A DNA stretch of 64,000 nucleotides, from positions 1-64,000 of the forward strand of contig NZ_BAABCY010000065.1 of the NCBI RefSeq assembly GCF_039539345.1, in the 5' to 3' direction. Of the stretch, positions 27,701 to 35,437 are shown one piece after another. Each line of letters opens with the position of its first letter. Positions within the stretch are counted from its first letter, which is position 1. The DNA is from Snuella lapsa. Lineage in GTDB: Bacteria; Bacteroidota; Bacteroidia; Flavobacteriales; Flavobacteriaceae. Below the pieces are notes generated by a model. It ran no database searches, was not told the origin of the DNA, and was given only the letters and a program-made list of their open reading frames with translations. Both the position numbers and the translations under genes were made by a program.

Positions 27701-28032
27701 GTTCCTCTTACTTTAAACGAAGTGTGTGTGCTACCGAACAAGTTTGTCAAAAAATCATCAATAGCAGTTTCTTTCGCTTTTACGCTTACTTTACGGTTTA
27801 AATTAACAAACTTGGTATTGTAAACAAATCTATATTCGGTGGTTGATTCTATTTTATTAATAACGCTTGCTACGGTCATATCCTCTACGTCCAATGTAAT
27901 TGTCTGAGAATAGGTGTCAATAGCAGACATGCTGAAAAATGAAGCAAAGACCAATAATAAAGTTAATTTCATTTTTAAATCGAGTTTAAGAAAAGGAAGG
28001 CACCTCCCTTTTTTCTCATGAAGTTTTTTCAT
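24745..28032 (-). CDS. SusC/RagA-family TonB-dependent outer-membrane transporter (locus 2)
   Basis: This 1095-residue transporter has a basic N-terminal extension and signal region (1-42), an STN domain (about 44-117), a carboxypeptidase-regulatory-like domain (about 137-208), a TonB-box segment LLQEVVVVAYG (213-223), the plug with PLWVVDGIIFG near 291-301, and the barrel ending in LGLNLSF. The STN domain agrees with control through the FecR2/sigma pair upstream. The actual start could be the methionine at residue 21 (MKLTLLLVFASFFSM), which begins a better signal peptide. No degradative enzyme is encoded in the operon. Confidence 0.97.
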   Translation of the reverse strand: MKKLHEKKGRCLPFLKLDLKMKLTLLLVFASFFSMSAIDTYSQTITLDVEDMTVASVINKIESTTEYRFVYNTKFVNLNRKVSVKAKETAIDDFLTNLFGSTHTSFKVRGTQIVLKKKKKADVVSNTTESKVEVQELEVTGQVKDQTGMPLAGATVIVKGTSRGVTSDFDGNYKITVNENDILSFSYVGYGTQEIPVSGQTVIDVVLKEDVDLLQEVVVVAYGTQKKETLTSSVVEVKADKLTDVTTPEVATMLQGKVSGVQVLPSSGAPGSSPNIFIRGRSSISNGNNEPLWVVDGIIFGNSDPKLNPNDIASLSVLKDASATALYGNRAANGVIIVTTKRGAEGAKPKVEVFLKTALNQFNPGNFKVMNSQQLYDLHEQLGNPFDWFTEDLLERDYDWVDGATQDAFVKDASIRFTAATETHNLLISSGYYSEESTVIGNDLDRYNFRTNLDYNITDKLTIKPKLYFVFDRREHVNEAPLYEAYTNLPWDLPFAEDGSVVNANQAQGDDWLGRDKRNFFYDRQWNYNDSRSFDLFASFDFEYKLLPNLTFISTNNFRWGNYESFSYVDPRSNSGRSFNGSVTDYNSRSLNRFTNQMLKYSNMFSDDHTINVLAAYEYNDSSSRWFQAESQNILVNGKVQNIGLEAAQINGNAGESAQQSVLLSADYDYKSKYFVKGSIRVDGASAFDPEYRYGTFYSAAAGWNIHKENFFNVDEINVLKLRGSYGSVGNLIGGFAFLTTYDVQFQYAGTIAAKPNRLGTPNISWEKITESNIGLDATLFNAVDLTVDYYNKESSDLLFFRRLPDLSGYSGRYENIGSVTNKGIEIGTTANIVNKEDFSISAGFNVSFNKNEVKALPDGADIFGAGNTIIREGEEFGAFYMRKWLGVHPANGTPVYEVVNEDGTKSTTADYNEATVQIAGSANPDFTGGFNTNITYKNFTLSSNWSFSYGAELYNSSRNLFDSDGFYLQFNQMALPDGWSRWQQSGDIATHPVPQQGGHPSGNLTSTRYLEDGSYLRLNNIRLSYNLPESLFEKVGIRGANIYVTGDNLVTFTKFTGVDPTINDVDDNYITIFGFTSLGYPVPKRFALGLNLSF

Positions 28033-28387
28033 ACTTTTAAGGTGTTTAAATAGTGATTACTAATTTTCGTTGGTACTTCACTCAAACTATCGGGAAATGC
28101 GGCATCATTTCCCGTTTTTTTTTGAAGTGGTTTAAACTTTTTGGATTGAAGCGAAAATTGATGTATTTGTGACCAGATGAAGGCTTTTTTGAGTGGCATA
28201 GCAGGGCTACGTGACGATAAAAAGACAAAATATGGGTGCAAAACGGCAATTTTTTAGCCAATTTGTAAAAGTTTAAATCACTTCTTTATTAAAAACGCGT
28301 TTGAAAGTGAATTTTGTTGATTAAATTTCGAGTGGGTTTTTATGTCATACATTTTGGTTTTAATAGGGTTAGTTTATATTGATATTG
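28033..28387. other. Intergenic region between FecR2 and SusC2
   Basis: These 355 bp hold the plus-strand terminator at 28091-28123 and otherwise AT-rich sequence. An open frame of 70 codons on the minus strand runs across the hairpin and overlaps the SusC2 start by ATGA, but its protein looks random and I do not count it as a gene. The length suggests a long SusC2 leader, possibly with an antisense RNA. Confidence 0.5.
28091..28123 (+). terminator. Plus-strand terminator in the SusC2 leader (possible antisense RNA end)
   Basis: CGGGAAATG and CATTTCCCG form a perfect 9-bp stem with a six-base loop, followed by nine T on the plus strand. There is no plus-strand gene upstream for more than 15 kb except antisense to SusC2. 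The position copies that of the hairpin at 7707-7758 in locus 1. A near -7 box, TACTTTTA at 28032-28039, again begins inside the SusC start codon. Confidence 0.55.
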
Positions 28388-29536
28388 TTAGTTTATAAAT
28401 ATGGTATTGCCTTTAATATTATACTCAAGCTCGTAACTGTCCCTAAAATAACTTAACACATTCTCCAAGGGCTCTTCTTTAAAATTAGCATAAAAGACCT
28501 CTTCATTTAATTGGCTATCGGTTATTATTATATGGACATTATAATAGCGTTCTAGCTTTTTAGCAATATTTTTGAACGGCATATTCCTAAACATCAAGCC
28601 CCCTTCCATCCAAGCCGTATAAAGTGACGTATCAACCGTTTCGGTTGTTATTTTTTGAAGCCCCTTATTAAGAGCCCCTTTAGTACCCGGTGTTATTGTT
28701 GTGCTTTCCCTTAACGACATTGCATCTGTATATAAACCTACCGAACCTTCAACAAGAACAACATCGGTTGTAGTATCCTCTGGATAGGCAGAAACATTGA
28801 ATTCCGTACCCAAAACCTGAACGTTCAGATTTTCGGCGTTAACTACAAATGGATACTCTGTATCTTCTGTTACGTCAAAATATGCTTCACCGTTAAGAAA
28901 AACTTGTCTTGTTTTTTCTCCTTTTAAAAATTTAACAGGATATTTTAACGATGTTCCTGCATTTAAATGAACCTTCGTTCCATCAGACAGCTGCACTTCA
29001 AAACGTTTTCCATAAGGAACCGTTAAAGTATTGTATACCAGCTTATCTTTTGTCATATCGTTACTATAAGTTAGCTGTCCGCCATTTTGTTTACCAATTA
29101 CGTTACCGTCTTCATCGACCACCTGTGTGGAACCATCTTCCTTAATAACCTTAATATTACCATTGTCCAATTGCAGCGTTATACTTTCTTCTGGTATTAC
29201 AGGTATTGGTTTGCTTGTAAAATATCCTTTCTGGTAAACAAAGCCAATCCCTAAAAGTACTATAGCTATCGCAGCATATTTCATTACGCCCATAACTTTA
29301 CGCAATCGATACACGCGCTTCTCTTTACTTATATATTCTAGTAATCGCTTATTAGAAAGTTCCTCATTAAAAGTTTTAAGGCTAAAGTCTACAGCATAAT
29401 TAACTTCTACATAAGCCATAAATTCCTTTACGTGCTCTGGATCCTCAAGCCATGCTTTCAACGCTTCAAGCTCTAACAATGAAGCCTGTTTTGTGAAGTA
29501 TTTTGCTATAAGTGTTTGGGTCTTTTGAGATATCAT
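28388..29536 (-). CDS. FecR-type anti-sigma factor (locus 2)
   Basis: This 382-residue protein has a cytoplasmic sigma-binding N-terminus (about 1-80), one membrane helix (about 85-104, MKYAAIAIVLLGIGFVY), a periplasmic FecR domain (about 170-265, with VPYGKRFEVQLSDGTKVHLN) and a C-terminal DUF4974 domain (about 312-382). It is divergent from its sigma gene (118 bp between starts). A variant of the ECF-type promoter lies 24-49 bp before the start codon. It should hold the sigma factor at 29655 inactive until SusC2 reports substrate. Confidence 0.95.
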   Translation of the reverse strand: MISQKTQTLIAKYFTKQASLLELEALKAWLEDPEHVKEFMAYVEVNYAVDFSLKTFNEELSNKRLLEYISKEKRVYRLRKVMGVMKYAAIAIVLLGIGFVYQKGYFTSKPIPVIPEESITLQLDNGNIKVIKEDGSTQVVDEDGNVIGKQNGGQLTYSNDMTKDKLVYNTLTVPYGKRFEVQLSDGTKVHLNAGTSLKYPVKFLKGEKTRQVFLNGEAYFDVTEDTEYPFVVNAENLNVQVLGTEFNVSAYPEDTTTDVVLVEGSVGLYTDAMSLRESTTITPGTKGALNKGLQKITTETVDTSLYTAWMEGGLMFRNMPFKNIAKKLERYYNVHIIITDSQLNEEVFYANFKEEPLENVLSYFRDSYELEYNIKGNTIFIN

Positions 29537-29559
29537 TTCTTCTTAATCTATAGCACTAT

Positions 29560-29585
29560 AACGTTATAATTTTACATTACCCTAA
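29560..29585 (-). promoter_or_regulatory. Candidate ECF sigma-factor promoter of FecR2
   Basis: TTAGGGT, 15 bases, CGTT on the minus strand: the same spacing as in locus 1 with one changed base in each box. The predicted leader is about 17 bases, like that of FecR1. The changes may reflect the specificity of the second sigma factor. Confidence 0.55.
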
Positions 29586-29654
29586 CTTTTATCTTAACTT
29601 TTTTTTATTTTCGCTTTGTTTGATACCTAAATTATTATCGTTTCGTTAATTAAT

Positions 29655-30251
29655 ATGGAATTGTCTTTCACAAATGACATCGCGCTTATTAAATCATTAA
29701 AGAAGGGAGACCCTAAAGCCTATACCTTTTTGGTTAAAACTTACCATCATAAACTTTGTGTCTATACTTATAGCTTAACCAACGACAACGATCAATCTGA
29801 AGACATTGTTCAAAACGTATTTGTTAAAATCTGGAAAAAACGCAACAAGCTCAAAGATGATTTTTCGGTTAAAAACTATCTATATAAAATGGTATATAAC
29901 GAGTTTATCGATCAATACCGCAAACAAAAAATAACCTTATCTCTAGAAAAAAAACATATAGAAGCATTAAGTACCATTATAGAAGAAAAAGACGAAAAAT
30001 CATTGGAGCGACTCATAGCTATTGTTAAACAAGAGATAGACAATTTGCCACCTAAATGCAAAAGGACATTTTTATTAAGCAAAGAAGAAGGACTTACCAA
30101 TATAGAAATTGCAGAATATTTAAATGTTTCCATCAAAACTGTTGAAGCCCACATAAGTAAGGCGTTCGTATTACTACGTAAAGCAGTTGGCCATAAAGTA
30201 AACGGTATTTTGTTTTTATTGTTTGGAAACAGTAAGAAAGTAAGTGGTTAA
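29655..30251 (+). CDS. ECF RNA polymerase sigma factor (locus 2)
   Basis: This 198-residue sigma factor has region 2 (about 24-90, SEDIVQNVFVKIWKKRNKL) and region 4 (about 128-180, LPPKCKRTFLLSKEEGLTNIEIAEYLNVSIKTVEAHISKAF). The layout and length match its paralogue at 9021, and the region 4 recognition helices are similar (SIKTVEAH against SVKTVEVQ), which agrees with their related candidate promoters. It converges with the rubredoxin-tailed gene without an evident terminator in the 37-bp gap. Confidence 0.95.
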   Translation: MELSFTNDIALIKSLKKGDPKAYTFLVKTYHHKLCVYTYSLTNDNDQSEDIVQNVFVKIWKKRNKLKDDFSVKNYLYKMVYNEFIDQYRKQKITLSLEKKHIEALSTIIEEKDEKSLERLIAIVKQEIDNLPPKCKRTFLLSKEEGLTNIEIAEYLNVSIKTVEAHISKAFVLLRKAVGHKVNGILFLLFGNSKKVSG

Positions 30252-30288
30252 ACATATTTGTGCCCTACAAATAAACATCATAGCCCAA

Positions 30289-31722
30289 TCACTTTATCAG
30301 TACTTTCTTTTTAAAACTACTTTTTGGTGCTTCACAAAGTGAACACACATAATCGTCATGAAGATTTTCAAAAGGTGTTTTTGGCTCTATATTTTGGGTA
30401 ATATCTCCATACACTTCATTATATACCGTTAAGCAATCGTTACATTGGTATACAATTTCTTGTTTCTTCTCTTTAGTGGTATTCGCTTCAGGTTTTTCTA
30501 TTTCCTTCTCGGTTCCCAATTGTTCAAAATACAACTGACTTAACTCCATTAACAAACCCGGTAATTCCACCATGTCTACATCCTGAACATGCATAACGTA
30601 CTCTCTCGTATTAGGATCAAAATTCTTTGCATATAATAAATTATAAGTATCCCTAACAACAAAATCCCCCTGTAGTTTAGGTTGTTTATTCTTTTCCACA
30701 ACAATAGAGGTAAAATAATAAGCATTGTTTTCGTAGTTGGTAATTCCAAACGTTAGCCCATAAGTACTTATATCGTTCTGGTCGAAATTGGTAACCAAAT
30801 ATTTTTTTAAACTCAAAGCATCTGCATCTGCTACTGGAAGGTGCCAATTCAACTCCAACATAGAATGGCGCACATTTATTCCGTACTTACCCAAAAACTT
30901 TTCCCATTGCAATTTTGTTTGCACTGGAATCCCTTTAACAATAAAAGATTTCCAAGGAGTTATGGAAATTTTACCAATCTTGCTTTCTGCACACAAATCG
31001 CACATAGCCTTAAGAAAATCCAAATCGTACCTATTGTTCCTCCAATAGAGCCCTAACCAATATTTATCCATACCAATACGGTTCATACCTTCATAGTAAG
31101 GAAAAGGATAAAAAGGTACTTCTAAAGGGGCATCTACCGTACGGTTATTCGTGTCGACAGCATCGCTAACAAGCTCAAAGACGGTTTCAATAGTTTCCGG
31201 CTCTTCTTGTAAAACATTTTCAATAGCCAATTCTATCTTATCAAGATCCCAACTGTAAATAAGTGCTGGGTACATTTGCGTTTTTTTCCATTCTGGCAAC
31301 CTTATGTACAAATACCAATAATCTTCATGCTCTGAAGCTATAAAATTAACATGACCTGTAAACAAAGGCACCAAACGCTGTTTGGGGTCCGTTATATTCA
31401 CACGTAGCCTAAGATTGTGCTTAAACTGCTCCAATATATATAAATACCTGTCACCCGTAAGCCAAGAGGTACTTGGAAATATATCGGCCGACACATAAGA
31501 CGATACTATATTTTCTGTACTGGTTTTATTAGGCTCAACCACTTGAATTTTATCAAATGCAACCAATCGTTCCTGATCAATTTTATCGGGGAATATAACA
31601 TCTTGTCGTGAACCAAAAGAAATCGCATCCAACCCCAAATTTTCAGCCGTCTCACAAATGTATTTTAGTTCCGCTGGAGACAACACTCCACCGTTAATTA
31701 TTAATCTGTTTAATTCCTTCAT
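30289..31722 (-). CDS. Nitrite/sulfite-reductase-like protein with C-terminal rubredoxin domain
   Basis: From the ATG at 31722 (the frame opens earlier at a GTG) the protein has 477 residues. The first part, with GGVLSPAELKYICETAENLGLDAISFGSRQD, and a second copy near 235-300 (LCAESKIGKISITPWKSFIVKGI) look like the ferredoxin-like half-domains of nitrite and sulfite reductases. The cysteine pairs that hold siroheme and the 4Fe-4S cluster are absent, so it is not a reductase. The last 50 residues are a rubredoxin (YQCNDC near 425, then TPFENLHDDYVCSLC), a one-iron electron carrier. It lies 66 bp after the nitrate reductase gene and is probably its electron donor or an assembly partner. Confidence 0.8.
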   Translation of the reverse strand: MKELNRLIINGGVLSPAELKYICETAENLGLDAISFGSRQDVIFPDKIDQERLVAFDKIQVVEPNKTSTENIVSSYVSADIFPSTSWLTGDRYLYILEQFKHNLRLRVNITDPKQRLVPLFTGHVNFIASEHEDYWYLYIRLPEWKKTQMYPALIYSWDLDKIELAIENVLQEEPETIETVFELVSDAVDTNNRTVDAPLEVPFYPFPYYEGMNRIGMDKYWLGLYWRNNRYDLDFLKAMCDLCAESKIGKISITPWKSFIVKGIPVQTKLQWEKFLGKYGINVRHSMLELNWHLPVADADALSLKKYLVTNFDQNDISTYGLTFGITNYENNAYYFTSIVVEKNKQPKLQGDFVVRDTYNLLYAKNFDPNTREYVMHVQDVDMVELPGLLMELSQLYFEQLGTEKEIEKPEANTTKEKKQEIVYQCNDCLTVYNEVYGDITQNIEPKTPFENLHDDYVCSLCEAPKSSFKKKVLIK

Positions 31723-31788
31723 TTGGTTTCTTATCTTTTTAAACGGCTCCAGACACCTTAATTCGACCACTGAAGCTTATGCCTTTCT

Positions 31789-34700
31789 TTAAACTAGCAC
31801 TTTAGCATTATTAAGCAACTCCCTTACTTCTGTTTTACAACTTCCACATCCCAAACCAGCGCCAGTAGTGTTGCATAGCTCTGTAAAATTAGTACATCCA
31901 CTATCAATAGCTTGCTGTATATTCCCAGCACCAACCTGGCTACACGAGCAGACCAACTTACCAAGTACCGGTTTGTTATTAGAAGTACCACGCAACAAAG
32001 TATTCCGCTTATCAGACATCTCTATTTTACTCTCAATCATGGTCTTAAATTCGGCAAACTCATTTTTGTCACCCATTAATACAGCTCCAATCAACAAATC
32101 ATCCTTAACAATACATTTTTTGTAATAACGCTTAGAAATATCCATAAAAATAACCTCCTCATAACTTGCATCATTTTCGGGTACATTAATATCCCCTATA
32201 CTGCATAAATTAAGATCGTTGAATTTTAAAATATTCATCAATACCGAACCATGATACGAACAACTAATGTCGCCCGCTATAAAATTAGCCAAAATAGCAG
32301 CCTGTTCTTCCGCCGCAGAAGTAATACCAAACAATTGGTTGTTATATTCGGCTATTTCGCCTATTGCAAAAATATCGGGATTCGAGGATTGCAAATGCTG
32401 ATTCACTTTTACACCACGACCACAAAGGATGCCATTCTCCCTGGCTATTTCCACATTAGGTATGGTTCCTATAGCATAAACAATAGCATTAGCCGTTATA
32501 AACTTGCCACTCTTTAAAGTAATATTAAGTTCGCCAGTATCGTCATCATCAAACACGGTACTCACCTCATTATCAAAATAAATCTGGATACCGCGTTCCT
32601 GAACATCCAAAGCAAGCAACTTACTCGATACTTTATCCAACTGACGCTCCATAAGTCGTGATGCCCGTTGTATAATAGTTACTTTAACTTGCTTATGCTT
32701 AAGAGCTGCTGCTAACTCCAAGCCCAACAAGCCACCTCCAACAATCACAACATGCTGCTGATCGGCTGGTAAGTTGGTAGCCTCCAAATAGGCCTTAAAG
32801 CGATCGGCATCCTCTTTATTACGCATGGTAAAGCGACCCAGCAAATCTATTTGAACATCTTTAGGAATAAATGCACGACTCCCAGTAGCCAAAATCAATT
32901 TATCGAAGCTATGTATTTCGCCATGGCTATCGGTAACTTCCTTTAACTTGGTATCTATCTTGGTAATATATGTTTTAGAATGCGTATAAACATCCAATTT
33001 ATTTAATTCACCTTGCTTTATTTTTAACAACTGCTCCCAACTTAATTCTTCAGTAACATATTCTGGTAACAAGACTCTGTTATAAAATAAATTGGATTCC
33101 TTTGAAAACACATGGATTTCATCTTGCTCATTGTGTTCCCTATAATTCTGAATAAACCGAAACGATGAAGCACCAGCACCTACAATAATTATTTTTTCAA
33201 TCGGCTTTTTATATTTTGACACAGAAACCGTTGTGAATTTAAAATCGGGTTCTTTCGATTGCGGATCAACGTGGGTATTTGTTAAATTATTAGCGCGGTT
33301 TAAATCGCTTTGAAGTTGTTTTCCCCAATGCATGGGTAGGAATACCACGCCTTTCTTTATGGCATCCGTTACTTTTGCCCGCACCCGCACAACACCATTT
33401 TTACTTTTTATTTCCGTTATATCCCCATCCTTTACTTTATTTAAATAAGCATCAACTGGATTGATCTCCAAAACAGGAGTGGGATAATGTGTTTTTAACC
33501 TAGATACCTTCCCTGTACGTGTCATGGTATGCCACTGATCACGAACACGGCCTGTTGTTAGTATAAGCGGAAAGTCTTCAGTTGGCATCTCCGAAGTATT
33601 CAATACCTGATCTGGCACATTGAATACTGCCTTTTGTGATGGTGTATAAAACTTTTTGTCGGCAAACAATCTTGAAGTTCCTGAGTGCCTGTATTCTGGA
33701 ACTGGCCACTGAAACGTCCCTTCATTTTTTAAGCGATCGTAATTTAAATAAGATACATCAATATTAGTGCCTTTGGTCATTTCGCAGTACTCATCGTAAA
33801 TTTCTTCTGCGCTGTTGTAGTTAAATCCACGAAAGCCCATACGCTGTGCAAAATCACAAAATATTTCAACATCTGGGCGTGCTTCTCCGGGAGCATTAAC
33901 TGCTTTGGGTAAGTATGAAATACGCCGTTCAGAATTCGTCATAGTACCTTCCTTTTCTAACCATCCGGCTGCTGGCAATACCAAATCCGCATAAGCCACA
34001 GTATCCGATCGATGGGAAATATCCTGGACCACTACAAATTTAGCTTGCTTTAAAGCTTTTTCAATACGATGTGTATTTGGTAAACTCACCAACGGATTTG
34101 TACAAGCAATCCAAACGGCCTTTAATTTTCCACTCTCAAGAGCTTCAAACATTTCGGTAGCCGTATATCCCGGTTTGTCAGAAATACGATCCACTCCCCA
34201 AAACTGAGCCACCTCACGACGGTGCTCCTCATTCTGTAAATCTTTGTGAACAGCTAATAAATTAGCCATACCCCCTACTTCACGACCTCCCATAGCATTG
34301 GGCTGTCCGGTCAAAGAAAAGGGACCAGAACCTGGTTTGCCCACCTGACCGGTAATTAGCGATAAATTCAACAACGCCAAGTTTTTATTAACACCAACCA
34401 CACTTTGGTTAAGCCCCATGGCCCACATGCTTATAAAACCTTTTGACAACCCAATAATATCTGCAGCCTTCCTAATATCTTTTTCCGGGACGCCACATAA
34501 CTTAGAAGCCTTCTTTACCGAAACAGAAAAGATTTGTTCCTTGTAATCCTTAAACCCTTCAGTATGATTCTTTATAAAGTCATCATCAATCAATCCCCGC
34601 TCAAATAAACGTCTGCCAATAGCATTGTAAAGTATAATATCCGTACCTGGAAGCAATTGCAAATGCAGATCGGCAAAATTGGCAGAATCCGTTTTTCGGG

Positions 34701-35310
34701 GATCGACCACTATAATTTGAACGTCTGGATTTTGTTCTTTATGCTTTTCTATACGTCTAAAAAGGATAGGATGGCACCAGGCAGGGTTAGCACCTGTTAT
34801 AAGGAAACAATCGGCCAATTCGATGTCTTCATATGAAGTTGGCACGCTGTCTTCTCCAAACGTTTTTTTATAACCAACAACTGCCGAACTCATACATAAT
34901 CTTGAATTCGTATCGATGTTATTAGTTCCCAAAAAGCCCTTAGTAAGCTTATTGGCTATATAATATTCCTCTGTTAAACTTTGACCGGATACGTAAAAAC
35001 CAACACTATCGGGACCATACTTTTTAATAACAGATTTAAAAACGCTACTAGCCCTATCCAAAGCAGCATCCCAACTCACACGTTCACGTGGGTGTGACCG
35101 ACTCCAACGCATTTCCGGGTATAGAATTCTATCAGAAATATCATTTACCACATAGTGCAAGTTCATTCCCTTGGAACAAAGCATTCCTTTGTTTACCGGG
35201 TGGTCTTTATCGCCTTCAACAAAAATCTTATTATTAATGTCTTTTTTGACAACAATTCCACAACCTACCCCACAGTACGAACAAGTCGTTTTAACCTCAT
35301 TATTAAACAT
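31789..35310 (-). CDS. Assimilatory nitrate reductase, molybdopterin subunit fused to NADH-flavin reductase and BFD domains
   Basis: This 1173-residue cytoplasmic protein starts with the 4Fe-4S motif (Cys10, 13, 17 and 45) of bis-MGD molybdoenzymes. The probable Mo ligand is Cys139 in TNSRLCMSSAVVGYK, as in NasA/NarB. The dinucleotide-binding domain ends near 695. From 706 a pyridine-nucleotide-disulfide reductase module begins (IIIVGAGAS for FAD, VVIVGGGLLGLELAAAL for NADH), and a BFD-like 2Fe-2S domain closes it (Cys1121, 1123, 1155, 1158). The fusion combines what is NasA plus NasC elsewhere, so electrons could pass from NADH to nitrate in one chain. It is cotranscribed with narK. Confidence 0.93.
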   Translation of the reverse strand: MFNNEVKTTCSYCGVGCGIVVKKDINNKIFVEGDKDHPVNKGMLCSKGMNLHYVVNDISDRILYPEMRWSRSHPRERVSWDAALDRASSVFKSVIKKYGPDSVGFYVSGQSLTEEYYIANKLTKGFLGTNNIDTNSRLCMSSAVVGYKKTFGEDSVPTSYEDIELADCFLITGANPAWCHPILFRRIEKHKEQNPDVQIIVVDPRKTDSANFADLHLQLLPGTDIILYNAIGRRLFERGLIDDDFIKNHTEGFKDYKEQIFSVSVKKASKLCGVPEKDIRKAADIIGLSKGFISMWAMGLNQSVVGVNKNLALLNLSLITGQVGKPGSGPFSLTGQPNAMGGREVGGMANLLAVHKDLQNEEHRREVAQFWGVDRISDKPGYTATEMFEALESGKLKAVWIACTNPLVSLPNTHRIEKALKQAKFVVVQDISHRSDTVAYADLVLPAAGWLEKEGTMTNSERRISYLPKAVNAPGEARPDVEIFCDFAQRMGFRGFNYNSAEEIYDEYCEMTKGTNIDVSYLNYDRLKNEGTFQWPVPEYRHSGTSRLFADKKFYTPSQKAVFNVPDQVLNTSEMPTEDFPLILTTGRVRDQWHTMTRTGKVSRLKTHYPTPVLEINPVDAYLNKVKDGDITEIKSKNGVVRVRAKVTDAIKKGVVFLPMHWGKQLQSDLNRANNLTNTHVDPQSKEPDFKFTTVSVSKYKKPIEKIIIVGAGASSFRFIQNYREHNEQDEIHVFSKESNLFYNRVLLPEYVTEELSWEQLLKIKQGELNKLDVYTHSKTYITKIDTKLKEVTDSHGEIHSFDKLILATGSRAFIPKDVQIDLLGRFTMRNKEDADRFKAYLEATNLPADQQHVVIVGGGLLGLELAAALKHKQVKVTIIQRASRLMERQLDKVSSKLLALDVQERGIQIYFDNEVSTVFDDDDTGELNITLKSGKFITANAIVYAIGTIPNVEIARENGILCGRGVKVNQHLQSSNPDIFAIGEIAEYNNQLFGITSAAEEQAAILANFIAGDISCSYHGSVLMNILKFNDLNLCSIGDINVPENDASYEEVIFMDISKRYYKKCIVKDDLLIGAVLMGDKNEFAEFKTMIESKIEMSDKRNTLLRGTSNNKPVLGKLVCSCSQVGAGNIQQAIDSGCTNFTELCNTTGAGLGCGSCKTEVRELLNNAKVLV

Positions 35311-35437
35311 TTACACTTGCGTTTTATACGAATTAAAAAAAATTAACAACACCAAACAAGAGCAGGTATTTATTATTCCCAATACCTTAAAAAAGAACCG
35401 TTAAATCTCTAAATTGGCAAAAAACGGCACTTAATAA

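Noticed and set aside
28029..28241. Open frame of 70 codons on the minus strand that overlaps the SusC2 start by ATGA.
   Set aside because: The overlap looks like translational coupling, but the protein sequence is low in typical coding pattern, has no family and runs across the perfect hairpin at 28091-28123. I treat the region as leader.
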